Positions 53,096-64,000 of a stretch of 64,000 nt of DNA are shown here, in pieces; position 1 is the first letter of the stretch, and every line of letters starts with the position of its first letter. The notes under the pieces were generated by a model that worked only from the letters and a program-made list of their open reading frames with translations, did not search any database and had not been told where the DNA came from. The stretch is from positions 353,501 to 417,500 of the forward strand of contig CAJQUW010011610.1 in assembly GCA_907163375.1 (NCBI GenBank), read 5' to 3'. A program made the translations under genes and the position numbers. The stretch comes from Prostheceraeus crozeri (Eukaryota; Platyhelminthes; Polycladida; Euryleptidae).

Positions 53096-54164
53096 ATAAT
53101 GGTGATGAATTCATCTGCAAATCATTACTTACAATAATGTGAGAGAGCAAAGAAATATTGGAAAGAATTATATTCTAGTTGACATATTTATTGAGTTGTA
53201 ACAATATTGTTCACTATCTATGCCCGACACATCTTAGCATCGTGCATGAATGACTGACAACCATAATTGTAATGTTGCGTTTTGCTAACAAATGAATGGG
53301 ACGATGTAACATTAGTATTGATAATGTATCAAGCTGCAAGGATTCATGTCCTATTGATAAGTGCAAATACTTATCTAAGAACTCGCTAGTTATACTAGCT
53401 TGTATTTTGACGTGTATTTTATTTTGCCAAATTATTATTTTGACTGCAAATTATTCGTTTGAAAAATTGGCGATGATCGCATGGGTGAAGAATTGCATTT
53501 GAAGGTCACAGAATCAAAGAAACAGTCATTTAACACAGTTCATCTCAACGATCAGATACCTGTCATATGATTTGTATTATGTAAGCATCATTTGAAGGCA
53601 TCAGATGACCTAATGCCGTAACGGAGTGCTCAATGTAACCTTGATTTTGCCAAGTGTGCAGACATTTTAGCGTGATTGTATTTGCCACATGAAACTAGGA
53701 ATCATTGTAATATTACAGTTTAGACATCTGATATCCACTGTATTAAGATTATCTTGAACAACAAAATGCAAAGCGATCCATTGTGCTAAGGTTCGTATAT
53801 ACTCTTATGTTAAAATTGAGGCGCAATATGCCGATTTTGCATATTGTGGTTCAATCACAAATAACACAATGACACAATCTCAGAACCAGAATATAGCTTC
53901 CGACATGACGGCCCGTAGCCTTATAGCATATTGCGGTTCAGGCATCTGAACTGTAATATTACATTGCAATTCAATATTTTAACTGTAGAAGACAAAGAAA
54001 CCCTAATGCAATGTCCAATAAAAAGCAATCTTTTAATTTCTAATTTTCTACTTTTGTTGCTGATATCTATATTTTCTTCAATTTGAATCGACGTGAAAAC
54101 TTTTCCTTCTTTTCCCTTGATAACGAATTCTTTTTACTCTACTTTGCAGAAATCAAAAGCTTAC
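53096..54164. other. Intron; nothing clearly recognised
   Basis: Only a short inverted pair around TGTAATATTACA (about 53708-53732 and 53942-53966) stands out. Confidence 0.45.
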
Positions 54165-54311
54165 CCAGGCCAACCTTCGAAGGTGGATGCAGCAAACAGC
54201 GTCAACATCGCATTAGGAACGTTGTCGAAGTTCAAGGCATTGTTGACCCAAATCCTTTGGAGTACAAATGGTCTTCCAAGATCTCCGTTATGATAATCGA
54301 TGAAAACGCCT
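54165..54311 (-). CDS. Cav1: Cav1 exon: repeat III turret, pore helix and selectivity filter
   Basis: 147 nt; acceptor TTTTTCAG, donor GTAAGC; starts with one base and ends with two bases of split codons. It encodes GVFIDYHNGD, the turret, then NFDNVPNAMLTLFAASTFEG and WPG. The Glu in TFEGWP is the repeat III member of the four-glutamate calcium filter. After joining to the next exon the reading is WPGLLY, with Gly at a position usually occupied by another small or acidic residue. Two plus-strand open frames over this exon are antisense shadows. Confidence 0.95.
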
Positions 54312-55204
54312 CTGAAAAATTATCAAAAGTTGTGGATAACAAAGGCACTTAACAGCCTGCGTGAGTATATTGCATGCCAAAATATATTTCATATAATTTA
54401 TATTATCATATTGAATAAAATATTATTTTAGATTCATCAACTAATAGAGAAAAGGATGAACTCTAGCTTGATTTACAATTACGAAAAATTCTACGTTCTT
54501 CATAAGGCGCAATTCAAAACATCAATTTCATTGGAATTAAATTTCGAAATAAATTTATTGCTGCAGTCGAAAAACTTGATCAAATCACTTGATTGATTTG
54601 TTGAGATAGTGAAGTTGATTGTTTGATTAACTGCAAAGCATGCAATGTCGTCACCTATTGGTAGCCATTATCGTAGGGAAAAAATCGCACATTCAGTGCG
54701 TTTGTGATGCCTTTAATCACATCTTAGCACTAGTGGGCCAATTTGGTGAATGACCTTTGCAGCATCTCTATCTTTAAAACATAATACCTGTATAAAAACT
54801 CTTACAAATCAACTCATATTCTGCTTTCTAGGTCCATGCAATGACGGTATTCCATATAACAGGTCGAATCAGTGCCTAGTTCTAAACAAACTGATATCAT
54901 AAGCTTTTGCGATTTGTTAATCGCTATGTAGCCATGTAGTGCGTTGAGGTAAATTATTACAACTAGTTTATTCAAAAAGTGATAATAGATAATTGCAATC
55001 AGTTGATTGCTTCTTGCTGCAGCTAAGAATAATTTATTGATTAGTCCAATTTGATTTTAATATATTTTTGATAACTCAAATGTTCAAGGCTTCAATGAAA
55101 AGTTAGTTAAACGACTGGCAATCAGTAATGGTCAGCCGTGACCGTGGCAGCTTCTGATAACTCCAAATACACAACAATTATATTTCATGTAACTCATCTC
55201 TCAC

Positions 55205-55365
55205 TTGCAAGTGCTGTTGGTCAATTTGGAGGCATCATTGCAAAATTGAAACTTTCCCTTAAATAACTGTACTCCGATGACAGCGTACATGAACTCCAAC
55301 AAAAATGTCACCAGCATGATATTTCCGATACTTTTTACAGCCACGACGACGCATTGAACCACGTG
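55205..55365 (-). CDS. Cav1: Cav1 exon: IIIS4-S5 linker, IIIS5, start of turret
   Basis: 161 nt, starting in phase 0 with HVVQC after acceptor ATTTTTAG and ending two bases into a codon at donor GTGAGA. It encodes the S4-S5 linker, the IIIS5 helix ([20 protein letters not shown]), then [10 protein letters not shown] and a short turret with TNSTC, a possible N-glycosylation site. In vertebrate L-type channels this helix carries a Thr and a Gln that bind dihydropyridines; here the Thr is kept in VTFLLEF but the Gln position reads Glu. That comparison is from family knowledge and should be confirmed by alignment. Confidence 0.96.
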
Positions 55366-55489
55366 CTAAAAATACAAAACATGATTGACGTTAACAAGAA
55401 AGAAAATACGATGAAAATTCAGCTTTCAATAAGGATGTCAAGTGCTGTTTACGATGTAGATATCCGAATATTTACTTATGGAAATTTTG

Positions 55490-55665
55490 ATGGTCTCCGT
55501 GGCAGAGTGGTTAAGAACTCGGCCTAGAGATCTTTCCGTCTGGAGATCGTCCTCCGAGAGCATCATTGGAAGATGATAGGCAAGATATCAGAACTAAGAA
55601 TATCACAATTATTCAGATGAAATCTGACAACGTCCAAGCTCAGTGGGGTAGTAATGACGTGAAAG
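55490..55665 (+). mobile_element. tRNA-derived SINE, family A, diverged copy
   Basis: Head GGTCTCCGTGGCAGAGTGGT, then a body that keeps CATCATTGGAAGATGATAGG and ends CAGTGGGGTAGTAATGACGT. Plus orientation, antisense to the channel, 125 bp from the IIIS5 exon. Confidence 0.7.
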
Positions 55666-58138
55666 ATTCATCTAGGATTTACCCTGGGATACTTGTGGGA
55701 AGGGTCATCAAGGTGAACTTGGTGACGGATTACATGACAACTTCATGAATCATATGTAAGAGTAAGTCACTATATTGAACCTAGGTACATATAAAAATTG
55801 ACCGCAAAAAATATAAACAAGTTCTTTGATAAATTCATTATCATATAAACCTTTCAAAATTTCGTTCCGTAATAGCAATCATGACAAGCGGTGCGATTAA
55901 TTAACCAGCACTTACAAGTGCATAATATCGGTCTACTTCTATTGAGATTCTAATAAATTCACTTTGTGTTGTACAGAAAAGAGTAGAATAAATCATTTTA
56001 AAAAATGGAGGCAACTTTTCACCGATAGCTAAGAGGGATCTTTCACTTCTTGATATGCAAATACATAGCAGATTTTTTCTACCTACAAAGTATATATTCA
56101 AAAAACGATTACAACGCGCCTAACACGTGATGAATTAGCCGACGTAGAATTGTCAAAGTAAGTCTCAATACGACGTAGGTTTGCTAATTGAAGTTGATCA
56201 TTCAAGAAAGCTTGTAGACGAGATAGTAAATCTTCTGTATGCAATGTTGTCTTGTTTACCGTCAGAAATGAATGGCTAACAAAGAAATAATCATCTAACA
56301 TTTACAAAATCGCAACACTGCTCATTTAAATTGATGTTAACTATTGTTTCATTACTCTCACAACATCTAAAGGACTGCGAAATTTCCTTTTGGAGGTCGA
56401 TAAAACATTTTAACGTTTATTTTTAGACTAGATTAAATATTACACAACAAATCTATGAAATTAAGCCCCAGGCTTTAGCTTCTTAGACAGCAGTTTTGTC
56501 AAATAGCGTAAACGCTTCAATGGATTGAAAATAATTTATGAAATCATTTCATTTTAATTCATATCCTTGTGAGATTAACAAATGGCAGCTTTTAGCTGTC
56601 ATCAGTTCATATAATTTGTGAGTTAAACATAAGCCTTTCATTGAGATCAAGCAACAGTATGATAGAAGAAGTTGCAATATATCTATTTTATATATTCAGT
56701 TAACAAAAAATCCATTTTAACAAAAAACGATATTTACTTTAAGACCTTCCTGAACTTTCTAAAGATGCACAAAAAAACAGCGTTTAGGACATTCAAAATG
56801 GCAAAGCATGAGCAATCTTCAGTATCACAGAACTCACGAAATTGACAACATCTATGAGTTTTTAGTACTCTGACTCTAAGACAATGGAAGATGTAAAGAC
56901 TATTGTACATTTGAAAGTTTGGATGCTCAAGATTTTAAGGATCAGCACGAAATTTCTGTGGTAATTGGTGATTCCAATCGTTCAATGGATGTTATCCGAG
57001 GTCTTTATCGGTGACAAAAATGAGTTGTTTCCTAAAGTTTAAGTAGCAAGGAGATATTTTGTCCTTGAATGATATCTAGCCTTAGCGATGACTTTACTAA
57101 ATCATATATTACTTCAACGATAAAAGTCGGCACACTGAGGAGACGAGCCTGATATGCAATCCCACGTACAATACGTGCTGTACACAAATGACAGCTCTGA
57201 AAACATATTAATGAGCGGAATTACACCGAAAGCAGATAGACTGTTTGTGTATGGCATCGCTAGTCGGTGATCTGTCGTGTCGGCAGTCCTTACATGTGGG
57301 ATTTGGTGCTCGGCCGGTTCGATTGAATTCGGATGAAATTTGGAAAATACTGTCAAAGTATTGCTTTCGAAATTCGTTGACACTGATTGTGATACTTTTG
57401 TTCCTGAGAAGGTCGCTCCGGTGAATCATAAAATCGCTTTATTATATTACTAATTTATACTTTTCGTCAATGAACAGTTTGATATATTTTCCACAATATA
57501 ATAACATGTTTCTTCTTCACAATTCTACATTCTAAAATTGAATGAAGCTGCAGATCATCAGAAGGCAAATATTACTCATACTCAATTCATTCCAAAATAC
57601 GTTTCGGCTTGTTGTAAATTTGTAAATAGAGATGTTTATCAATCTTGGTGCAAAAGTCAGCCATATTTGACAGAATAAGAACATTTTTTTACTTTGTGCA
57701 TTAATTTCTGCATAATAAGGATCTCGAACTTTACCAGTCTCGTATCATTGGCTAAAGATCATCAAATTTATCAAGCAAAAGAATTCAGAACATGCCGTTT
57801 GTCGGCCTAGAATTATTACATAATATGACGAGGTATAATTTCCTCGATCTGACTTTATGTTGCATAAAGGAAAGACGCTGAGCTAAATGATTAATGAAGA
57901 CCTATTGGACAGACTTGAAGATCGTGTGTTCATTACGGGATATGTTACATAATATGTCTGACGGTTGAAGGATTTAAGTCCGTTTTTTAAACAAGGTCTT
58001 GGAATTATGTCCTACCTCAAATACCATTTGGCAAGGATACAGGCAGATGTCGGGTAATTTAAAACCAAAGAAGTTAGGATAATTGCAATGAAATTATAAG
58101 TTTGCAACTCTATATCGCCTGCAATTAGCACATAATTA
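55666..58138. other. Intron; nothing recognised
   Basis: AT-rich intron between the IIIS5 and IIIS4 exons. No exon or element motif seen. Confidence 0.45.
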
Positions 58139-58321
58139 TACGGTCTTGCAAAAGTTCCTGCAGACGCAATCGTTCTAGACAGCGTATGAAGTTCGCGTTA
58201 ACTGTCAGCTAAACTACATGGAAAGGCGAATAGGACTATCATCAAATTTTTTATGACAGTCATGCGATGGTTCATTTAAACAGTTTGAAATAAGACAACC
58301 AGCTTCAGTAGCGATCATAGA

Positions 58322-58400
58322 AATTAATAATACCATAGAAAGTCCTAGAATGGAAATTGCATGAAAATTATGGCACATGCCGGGGGAACTTAGTTGGGGC
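58322..58400 (+). repeat. Dispersed repeat R, partial copy inside the Tc1 element
   Basis: CCATAGAAAGTCCTAGAATG, GGAAATTGC, then GGCACATGCCGGGGGAACTT and AGTTGGGGC match parts of the copies at 14365-14625 and 40540-40802. Confidence 0.5.
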
Positions 58401-59540
58401 AAAAAGCAAATTTTGCGAGATGGCTTTCTTGTTTTCGGGTTGGCATTTTCAATTATCAAGTCAATTTGTGATGTGGATTGTTGCCCCTTGTACAAAGATC
58501 ATGTACACAAAAGCAATAGTGAATTTACAAAATAGTGCAGCGACAGGATGACAAAGAAGGAAATCCTGTAAAACGTTCTGTACGTTCATCATTTTGAAAT
58601 ATCGCTCCTATAATCAATCAAGAGTACAATCAGACACGTATGCAACTTGTAATGTCGATTTACAGAGCATGCATTACTACAGCTTGAAATCAGAGGCCAA
58701 TAAATCTTACAGTATTCATTTTACTTTGAAGGGTTCCCCTGTTCAATATATTTGAACAATTTTCAAAACCTTTGCATGCTTTCGAATATGAACCTCCAAA
58801 ATATCATCACACTGTATCACATAAGTCATTTAGTGATTTATTGAAAAGTTCCAGCGACATTTCATTTATCTGATAAATGACTGTCGTTAAAGAAGCCTTC
58901 AGTGTGTTTATTCCAGAAGAACGCTAGGTTTCTTGACCGTTAGAAGGAGAAATTATCCAGTAATTAGAATATTTATCTTTGAATTCTTGATATGTTCTTA
59001 CAACCAGTACACCGACTACTTTCGATTATGACTCTGTGAACCAAATTTCAATTCGTATTCCAGTGTTGAATAATTAGAAAATAGTTGTCAATGACTGGCA
59101 CAATAGACACAGTATATTAATCCATGGAATAGTTCACATGATACAATAACACCATCTCACTTAAAATTCTCTTCATGAAAATCCTGTAATTTGCTGTCAA
59201 CAATTTCGACAACCAACTTGGCAAATGGTTTGGCTATGATATAATGTTTTAGATCGAATCTGATCTACAAACCATAGATTTTTCCATGTGCCATCATTGT
59301 ACATAGACAAGATATCAAATTTCCATTCTAGTGTACTATTATCTACTTTTATGGTAGCGATTGAAGTCAATGATATCGATTACTATGTCTTTGACATCGT
59401 CTTACCATGAAATCTTTTTAATGGAATGCATATGAATGCATAATGACATTATGAAGATATCGATTGCCATGAGTTCAAATTTTTACGTGAAATGACGATA
59501 TCAGTTTTTTTTCATTTACGCTGTCCATTTTTGCATTCAA

Positions 59541-60513
59541 TTGAAAAATGAATCAGTGCGTTGGAGAATTATCACTCTAAAAGAAGACGCAGGGTGGTCG
59601 TATGAGGCAATTGCATCTCATTTTGGAATTGCAATAAGGTCTACTGTCCGAGACCAGGTGAAGCGCAATGCTGAAACTGGTAGCGTTGAAGACAGGTTCA
59701 GATCAGGACGACCCCTCGCAATGGATTCTGACGATACAGATTGTGTCATAGCGACTGCTGAAAGCAGTCCATTCGCCACCTTGCCTGAACTTCAAAAACA
59801 GCTCCGCAATAATCTTGTGGCACTCTCACAATCAAGGATTTGTCGTCGCTTACGTGTTCTTGGACTCAGCAGCTATCCTCCACTGAAGTTTCCGCTGTTG
59901 ACCGAAAGGCTTAAAGTCGACTGACTAGAGTGAACTCGCCAACATCTTCCACGAGCTGTGGATCAATGGCGGCAAGTTGTTTTTAGTGATGAGAGTCGTT
60001 TTTGCTTACGTTGGACTGATGGGAGAATACGGTTTCAGAGGCTTCGAGGAACGAGATGGTGTGACAGAGCAGGAGGAGGCGGAGCTTTCATAATGGTGTA
60101 GGCGGTCATCAGCTGGAGACACAAATCTGCCATGGTGCTCATAGACGATACTTTAAAATGACAAGAAATATCGTGACGAAATTTTGGAGCCAGTCGCAAT
60201 TCCGTTTGACTCGGAAAGCATTGGCCCTGGTTTCATTTTTCAAGACGATAATGCCACACCACACCGCAAAACACATGTGAATGTTTTTCATGAAGTGTGG
60301 ACAAATTACACCCACGTGGAGGGGCCATGCAAAAGTCCGCACATCAATCCTATTGAGCAGTTGTGGGATCAAATTGGAAGAGACATTGCCAGCGATCGAT
60401 CCAAAATCTCAAAGACTTGGCGCCAGCAGTGATGGAGGAATGGTCTGCAATACCACAAATACGTGTAAGAAAACTCATTCGATCGATGCGGTCACGCTGT
60501 GAGCAAGTGATTG
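59541..60513 (+). pseudogene. Tc1-like transposase, inactive
   Basis: The first frame has the N-terminal helix-turn-helix region and ETGSVEDRFRSGRP linker of Tc1 transposases, then stops at 59924. A frameshift leads to VVFSDESRF (first catalytic Asp), stops, then FIFQDDNATPHR (second Asp) and SPHINPIEQLWD (Glu), i.e. a DDE layout with about 35 residues between the last two. There is no in-frame ATG at the start (the frame opens with TTG), plus several stops and frameshifts. Confidence 0.85.
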
Positions 60514-60777
60514 TTGCTTCCGGAGGAGCAAGTCGATGTTAACTTTTTCCTTTTCTTTCACACCAGTTTTCTATAGTTTGTATTTTCATGTAGTTTCTCG
60601 TACATAAACCGTTTTCTGATACCAAATTTGTTTTCAAATTACAATAAATTTCTTCATTACTGTATGATTGGAATATTAGACATTCTGGTCAAGCTTACAT
60701 AGCCATCTGCATCCACACAACACATAACAATGTTATATGACTTTTCAACTGTGACAGAACTTTTGCAAGACCGTATA

Positions 60778-62409
60778 TAATATCAATTAGAATGAGCGAG
60801 ATATTTATGCACATGCTTCGTCCTTTGATAAATTTCATGCATAATATCAGTATCCTACGATCATCAAGACATTGAATTTCATTGGAATTTTAAATCGCAT
60901 CAATGGTTGTTGAATCAATTACTTGAACTACATGTTGTAATGTCCATATGCTTGATAAAAAATCTATTATCTCAAACCCTTCCATGAAGATTAACATTCC
61001 GAATGAAATGCTCACAAATTTGTCCTGTCATTTTCACTAGAAATGGAGTTACTTGCTATCCATTAATAGAATTCACATTATGAAAAAATTCTCCCTTCTT
61101 ACTCAGCCATCATTTTTTGAAATGCAGTTGATGAAACTTAAGAAAGTATAAATAAGCAAACGTATAATGAAGCATAAGTACTCCTATTCACTTTCAATTA
61201 CCATTCTGTTCACGTTATAGAGTTGCGCTGCTTTCCCTACTTATGTTGACTAATTGATAGATAGCCTACACAGCCTATAGTGTAGAAAGTTTTGATCAAT
61301 GTGACATGAATTTCCACTGCTAGGAATTTTAATTCCAATGTTCTATGTCATCTTCAACATAGTGTTGTCATTTTTAACATAGTCCGAACCATTATCTCGG
61401 ATGAATTATAATAGGTATATTGAGCATAATGGAGCTATGGTACAATGTGGTTCAGGCGCTTACGCGCCCTCAAATGTCCTACATTGTGGCCCTCAAAAAT
61501 CCATGTTAATGTTACATTGTCATAGTTTTATCGGACAAATAAAGCAGATCTAACGCGTCCTCGGATAATCTGCATTAATGTCCTCTAAACTATGACAATA
61601 TTCTTATAATGTAATTAGCACATACATCAAACACTGCTGGGAACTTGGGATATGCAATTAACAACAAGGTCAACCTGGAACTGCAATCACAACAAGTTCA
61701 ACATAAATTTGCCAAAGCATGAACCTCTGATGATTAACGATTTAACTTTTTGGTATGCAACTCGTCCTTATATACAACCCACACTAAATTACATAAAAAC
61801 CATATTATCCGCGGATTCCATTCGACAAATGCGGAAACTGATTCCCTCTAAGATATGACTAGCCTAATTTAAATGATTGCCAGAACGAAATTATTCAACT
61901 AGCCGGATGCATTCGACTTCGTTTACGTGCTTGCTACCATTGAAATTCAAAATATGTCCATGAGTATATCTCTTCAGGCATTTCAACTATAGCAAAACCA
62001 TGAATGTGAATCTGATTTAACAAAAGAATTGACAACATGAATTTCACTTGTCCACGTATGTTTCCTGGCGTCGTGTATACAACTTGTCGTAAAATGATAA
62101 TCATCATAAATTACTCATTTTACTACCTCGTTGTCAAGGTGATGGAGGAGATATTTTATCAATTGCCCGGATGACCTGATTAACTCCGATCATCTCACAC
62201 ATCAACTCAATAATTCTCTGGTTGACTTAATCGGTAATTCGAAGAGGCTGTCCAAGATGGCAACACGCTTAGTAAATAATCTTCATCCAATTTTTCTTCC
62301 TATCTATTACCGATTAATATCAGGTGACAAAATGATCAATGCTCTGTCAGAAATCACCGATTCTCATATATTTTCATATCCGTTATCTGGACATGTAAGC
62401 GACACTCAC
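60778..62409. other. Intron; nothing clearly recognised
   Basis: Repetitive-looking AT-rich sequence around 61340-61610 with related pieces (CTATGACAATATTC / TACATTGTCATAGTT) but no defined element. Confidence 0.4.
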
Positions 62410-62497
62410 TTTGAGACCCTTGGCACGATTGATAGCTCGCAGAGGTCGCAACACACGCAGAACGCGAAGAATTTTCACAACCGAAATTGCCTCGTTG
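62410..62497 (-). CDS. Cav1: Cav1 exon: repeat III voltage sensor IIIS4
   Basis: 88 nt; acceptor TTCTTTCAG, donor GTGAGT. One base completes a codon from the upstream exon, then 29 codons end in phase 0. It encodes the IIIS4 helix, [20 protein letters not shown], with a basic residue at nearly every third position, followed by RAKGLK of the S4-S5 linker. The sequence is almost identical to Cav1 channels across animals. This is the most upstream channel exon I can find; nothing resembling IIIS1-S3 was recognised between here and 64000. Confidence 0.96.
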
Positions 62498-64000
62498 CTG
62501 AAAGAATAGTAAATGATAGAAGAAATCGAAATAAGGATCTTTGAAAATTCAGCGCGCTCATTATATAGTCATGAAAAGGTGACAACTGTCGGACGAACAT
62601 ATTTTCCGCTTAATTAACATTTTTTAAAGAATTACTTAATCATTCCAAACATTTTCTTATTATCTATCTACTTCGAGATAGAACCGCTTTCTATGAGTAA
62701 TATGTATTCAGTAATGAAGAATGTATCACAAAAAGGATTAATTGGATGCAATACAGAACCGTCATCTATTGATTTTCGTTGATCAATTTTGATTCAGTTC
62801 ACGATTACGAGTAATTTTTCTGAAATTCAATTATATCTATATAACATTTTTGTGAAAATAAGTTCCGTGTGCCCAATATCATCTAAGTGTTAAGGGTTAA
62901 AACTTTTCACCCCTAAAGCTGACTGAGATAGTCGAAACATTGGGTGCAACGCACTAAATAAAACGCAGCTTTTGGACTTTTATCATTTAGGCCTACAACA
63001 ATTTCATAATTTCACACTCATGGACGGAGGTGCAAATTTGCCCCATTTATAGTCAAAGGAAACAGCACACTGCTTAGTTTCGAGACATACTTTGCGTCAT
63101 CTTGTTTGTTTGAATACAGTGGGAAAATTAAGAAAAAACTTGCCAAAGTTTTGATCGACAGTAGTTCTAAATTAAAGAAATCAAATTGCGCACACAAGAC
63201 GGGCCTTGGCGTCTAGCCACTCTCACGGTCGATGGCAATTTGGGTTAAACGATGGGTTGCCATGGACTGCCAGAAGGCGCTGGACACTGAAGGCCCGTAT
63301 TGTGTACGTAATTTCATTTCTTTGACTTAAAACTGCTGTCGACCTGAACTTTGGGGAGTCTCTTTCTTTGTTTTTCGACTGTGTTTAAAAATGATCTTCC
63401 GACGACTAGTCAATTATGCTAAGATAAAAAGCCGGTGCTGTTGGAAGAATAAACTGGCTCCCAAATTCATCATTTTGAAACATCTTGTTTGCACAGATTT
63501 GCTGACTAATTAAATTACACATATAGATCAGAAATTGTATTGAACTAAGTTTGATTTTACAAATGTAGGCTTATTCTGTATATCATAACATTCAAAAAAT
63601 CACATTAAGATCTAATAAGCAAATTAAGCATGGCTCTATGCATTCGTTCATTCAGCAAATGCTATAGCATGTAGCCAATTTGTCAGTACCGCTTAATTGG
63701 AACATGGATGTGGAAACAATTTTGCTCCAATTAAACGGGTGCCCCAGAAAACCGGAATGTCGATAGAGCATTAAGTTAAACACTCTAACTTATGACTAAA
63801 CTCATGTACAATCAAAGCAATTCATCTAAGGAAATGTTTTCTCGCAGCTTCTAAATGTGAGTTGCGTACTGGCAGATAAGAAATGTAAAAGTAGGATTAT
63901 CACAATAGATTTAGTCCTTTTCACATTTGCTTGATTGCTTATGGATTAAATGTGGCAGACTTCTGATTTGGTTAAAATACTCAATAGGCATGCCCATCCC
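62498..64000. other. Intron 5' of the IIIS4 exon; contains one hammerhead-like module
   Basis: No IIIS1-S3 exon recognised to the window edge, so the preceding channel exon lies further right. The only structured feature is at 62908-62946. Confidence 0.5.
62908..62946 (+). ncRNA. Hammerhead-like module, diverged core
   Basis: Stem I CACCC with GGGTG pairs perfectly; core CTAAAGCT (two changes from CUGAAGAU); stem II GACT with AGTC around GAGAT; GAAAC; triplet ATT before stem I. The layout is the same as at 2697-2733. Confidence 0.45.

Larger units (their letters stand above)
58139..60777 (+). mobile_element. Tc1/mariner-type DNA transposon, degraded, with terminal inverted repeats
   Basis: Ends match as inverted repeats: TACGGTCTTGCAAAAGTTC at 58139 and GAACTTTTGCAAGACCGTA at 60758-60776, both flanked by TA/ATTATA sequence as expected for TA-specific insertion. 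The transposase relic lies at 59541-60513. The element is long (about 2.6 kb) for this group, and a fragment of dispersed repeat R sits inside at 58322-58400, suggesting later insertions. Confidence 0.75.

Noticed and set aside
54083-54352. Plus-strand 89-codon frame over the repeat III pore
   Set aside because: Antisense shadow of the channel exon at 54165-54311.

Overview
This is animal genomic DNA, AT-rich and made of introns. It holds one recognisable host gene on the minus strand: an L-type (Cav1) voltage-gated calcium channel alpha-1 subunit. Fourteen coding exons (1835 nt, 611 whole codons) lie between 62497 and 1838. They run from segment S4 of repeat III to the start of the cytoplasmic C-terminus. 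Every exon has AG/GT borders and the reading phase carries across every junction. Repeats I-II and III S1-S3 must lie to the right of the window, and the IQ domain and tail to the left. The protein reads as an invertebrate Cav1 (for example [20 protein letters not shown] after IVS6). I cannot name the species.

Layout along the channel message, right to left: IIIS4 (62410-62497), IIIS5 (55205-55365), repeat III pore (54165-54311), IIIS6 (48425-48626), IVS1 (44844-45002), IVS2 (38223-38333), IVS3 (38042-38125), IVS4 (34397-34522), IVS5 and repeat IV pore (28955-29165), post-filter loop and first half of IVS6 (15164-15279), rest of IVS6 (10498-10625), EF-hand (8104-8200), post-EF region (6158-6260), pre-IQ region (1838-1939). 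Introns range from 97 nt to 13.7 kb.

The introns are crowded with mobile DNA. I see non-LTR retrotransposon pieces (about 23416-24740, 42665-44500, 49400-50240, and relics at 19905, 21330, 46420 and 52671). There is a Penelope-like fragment with a GIY-YIG endonuclease reading frame (22633-23336) and a dead Tc1-type element with terminal inverted repeats (58139-60777). Two related foldback elements with TA target sites lie at 15544-16242 and 27260-28367. A tRNA-derived SINE family has at least six copies. There is also a Helitron-like element, several long inverted repeats and a 29-bp tandem array split by a LINE.

The most interesting signal is a set of short modules that fold like type I hammerhead ribozymes, mostly inside inverted-repeat elements. 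The copy at 9409-9452 keeps the full CUGAUGA...GAAA core with a perfectly paired stem I. A second point of interest is a tandem pair of GTAAGT donors 46 nt apart at the end of the repeat IV pore exon; use of the distal one would truncate the channel. I found no bacterial-type system and no second host gene.
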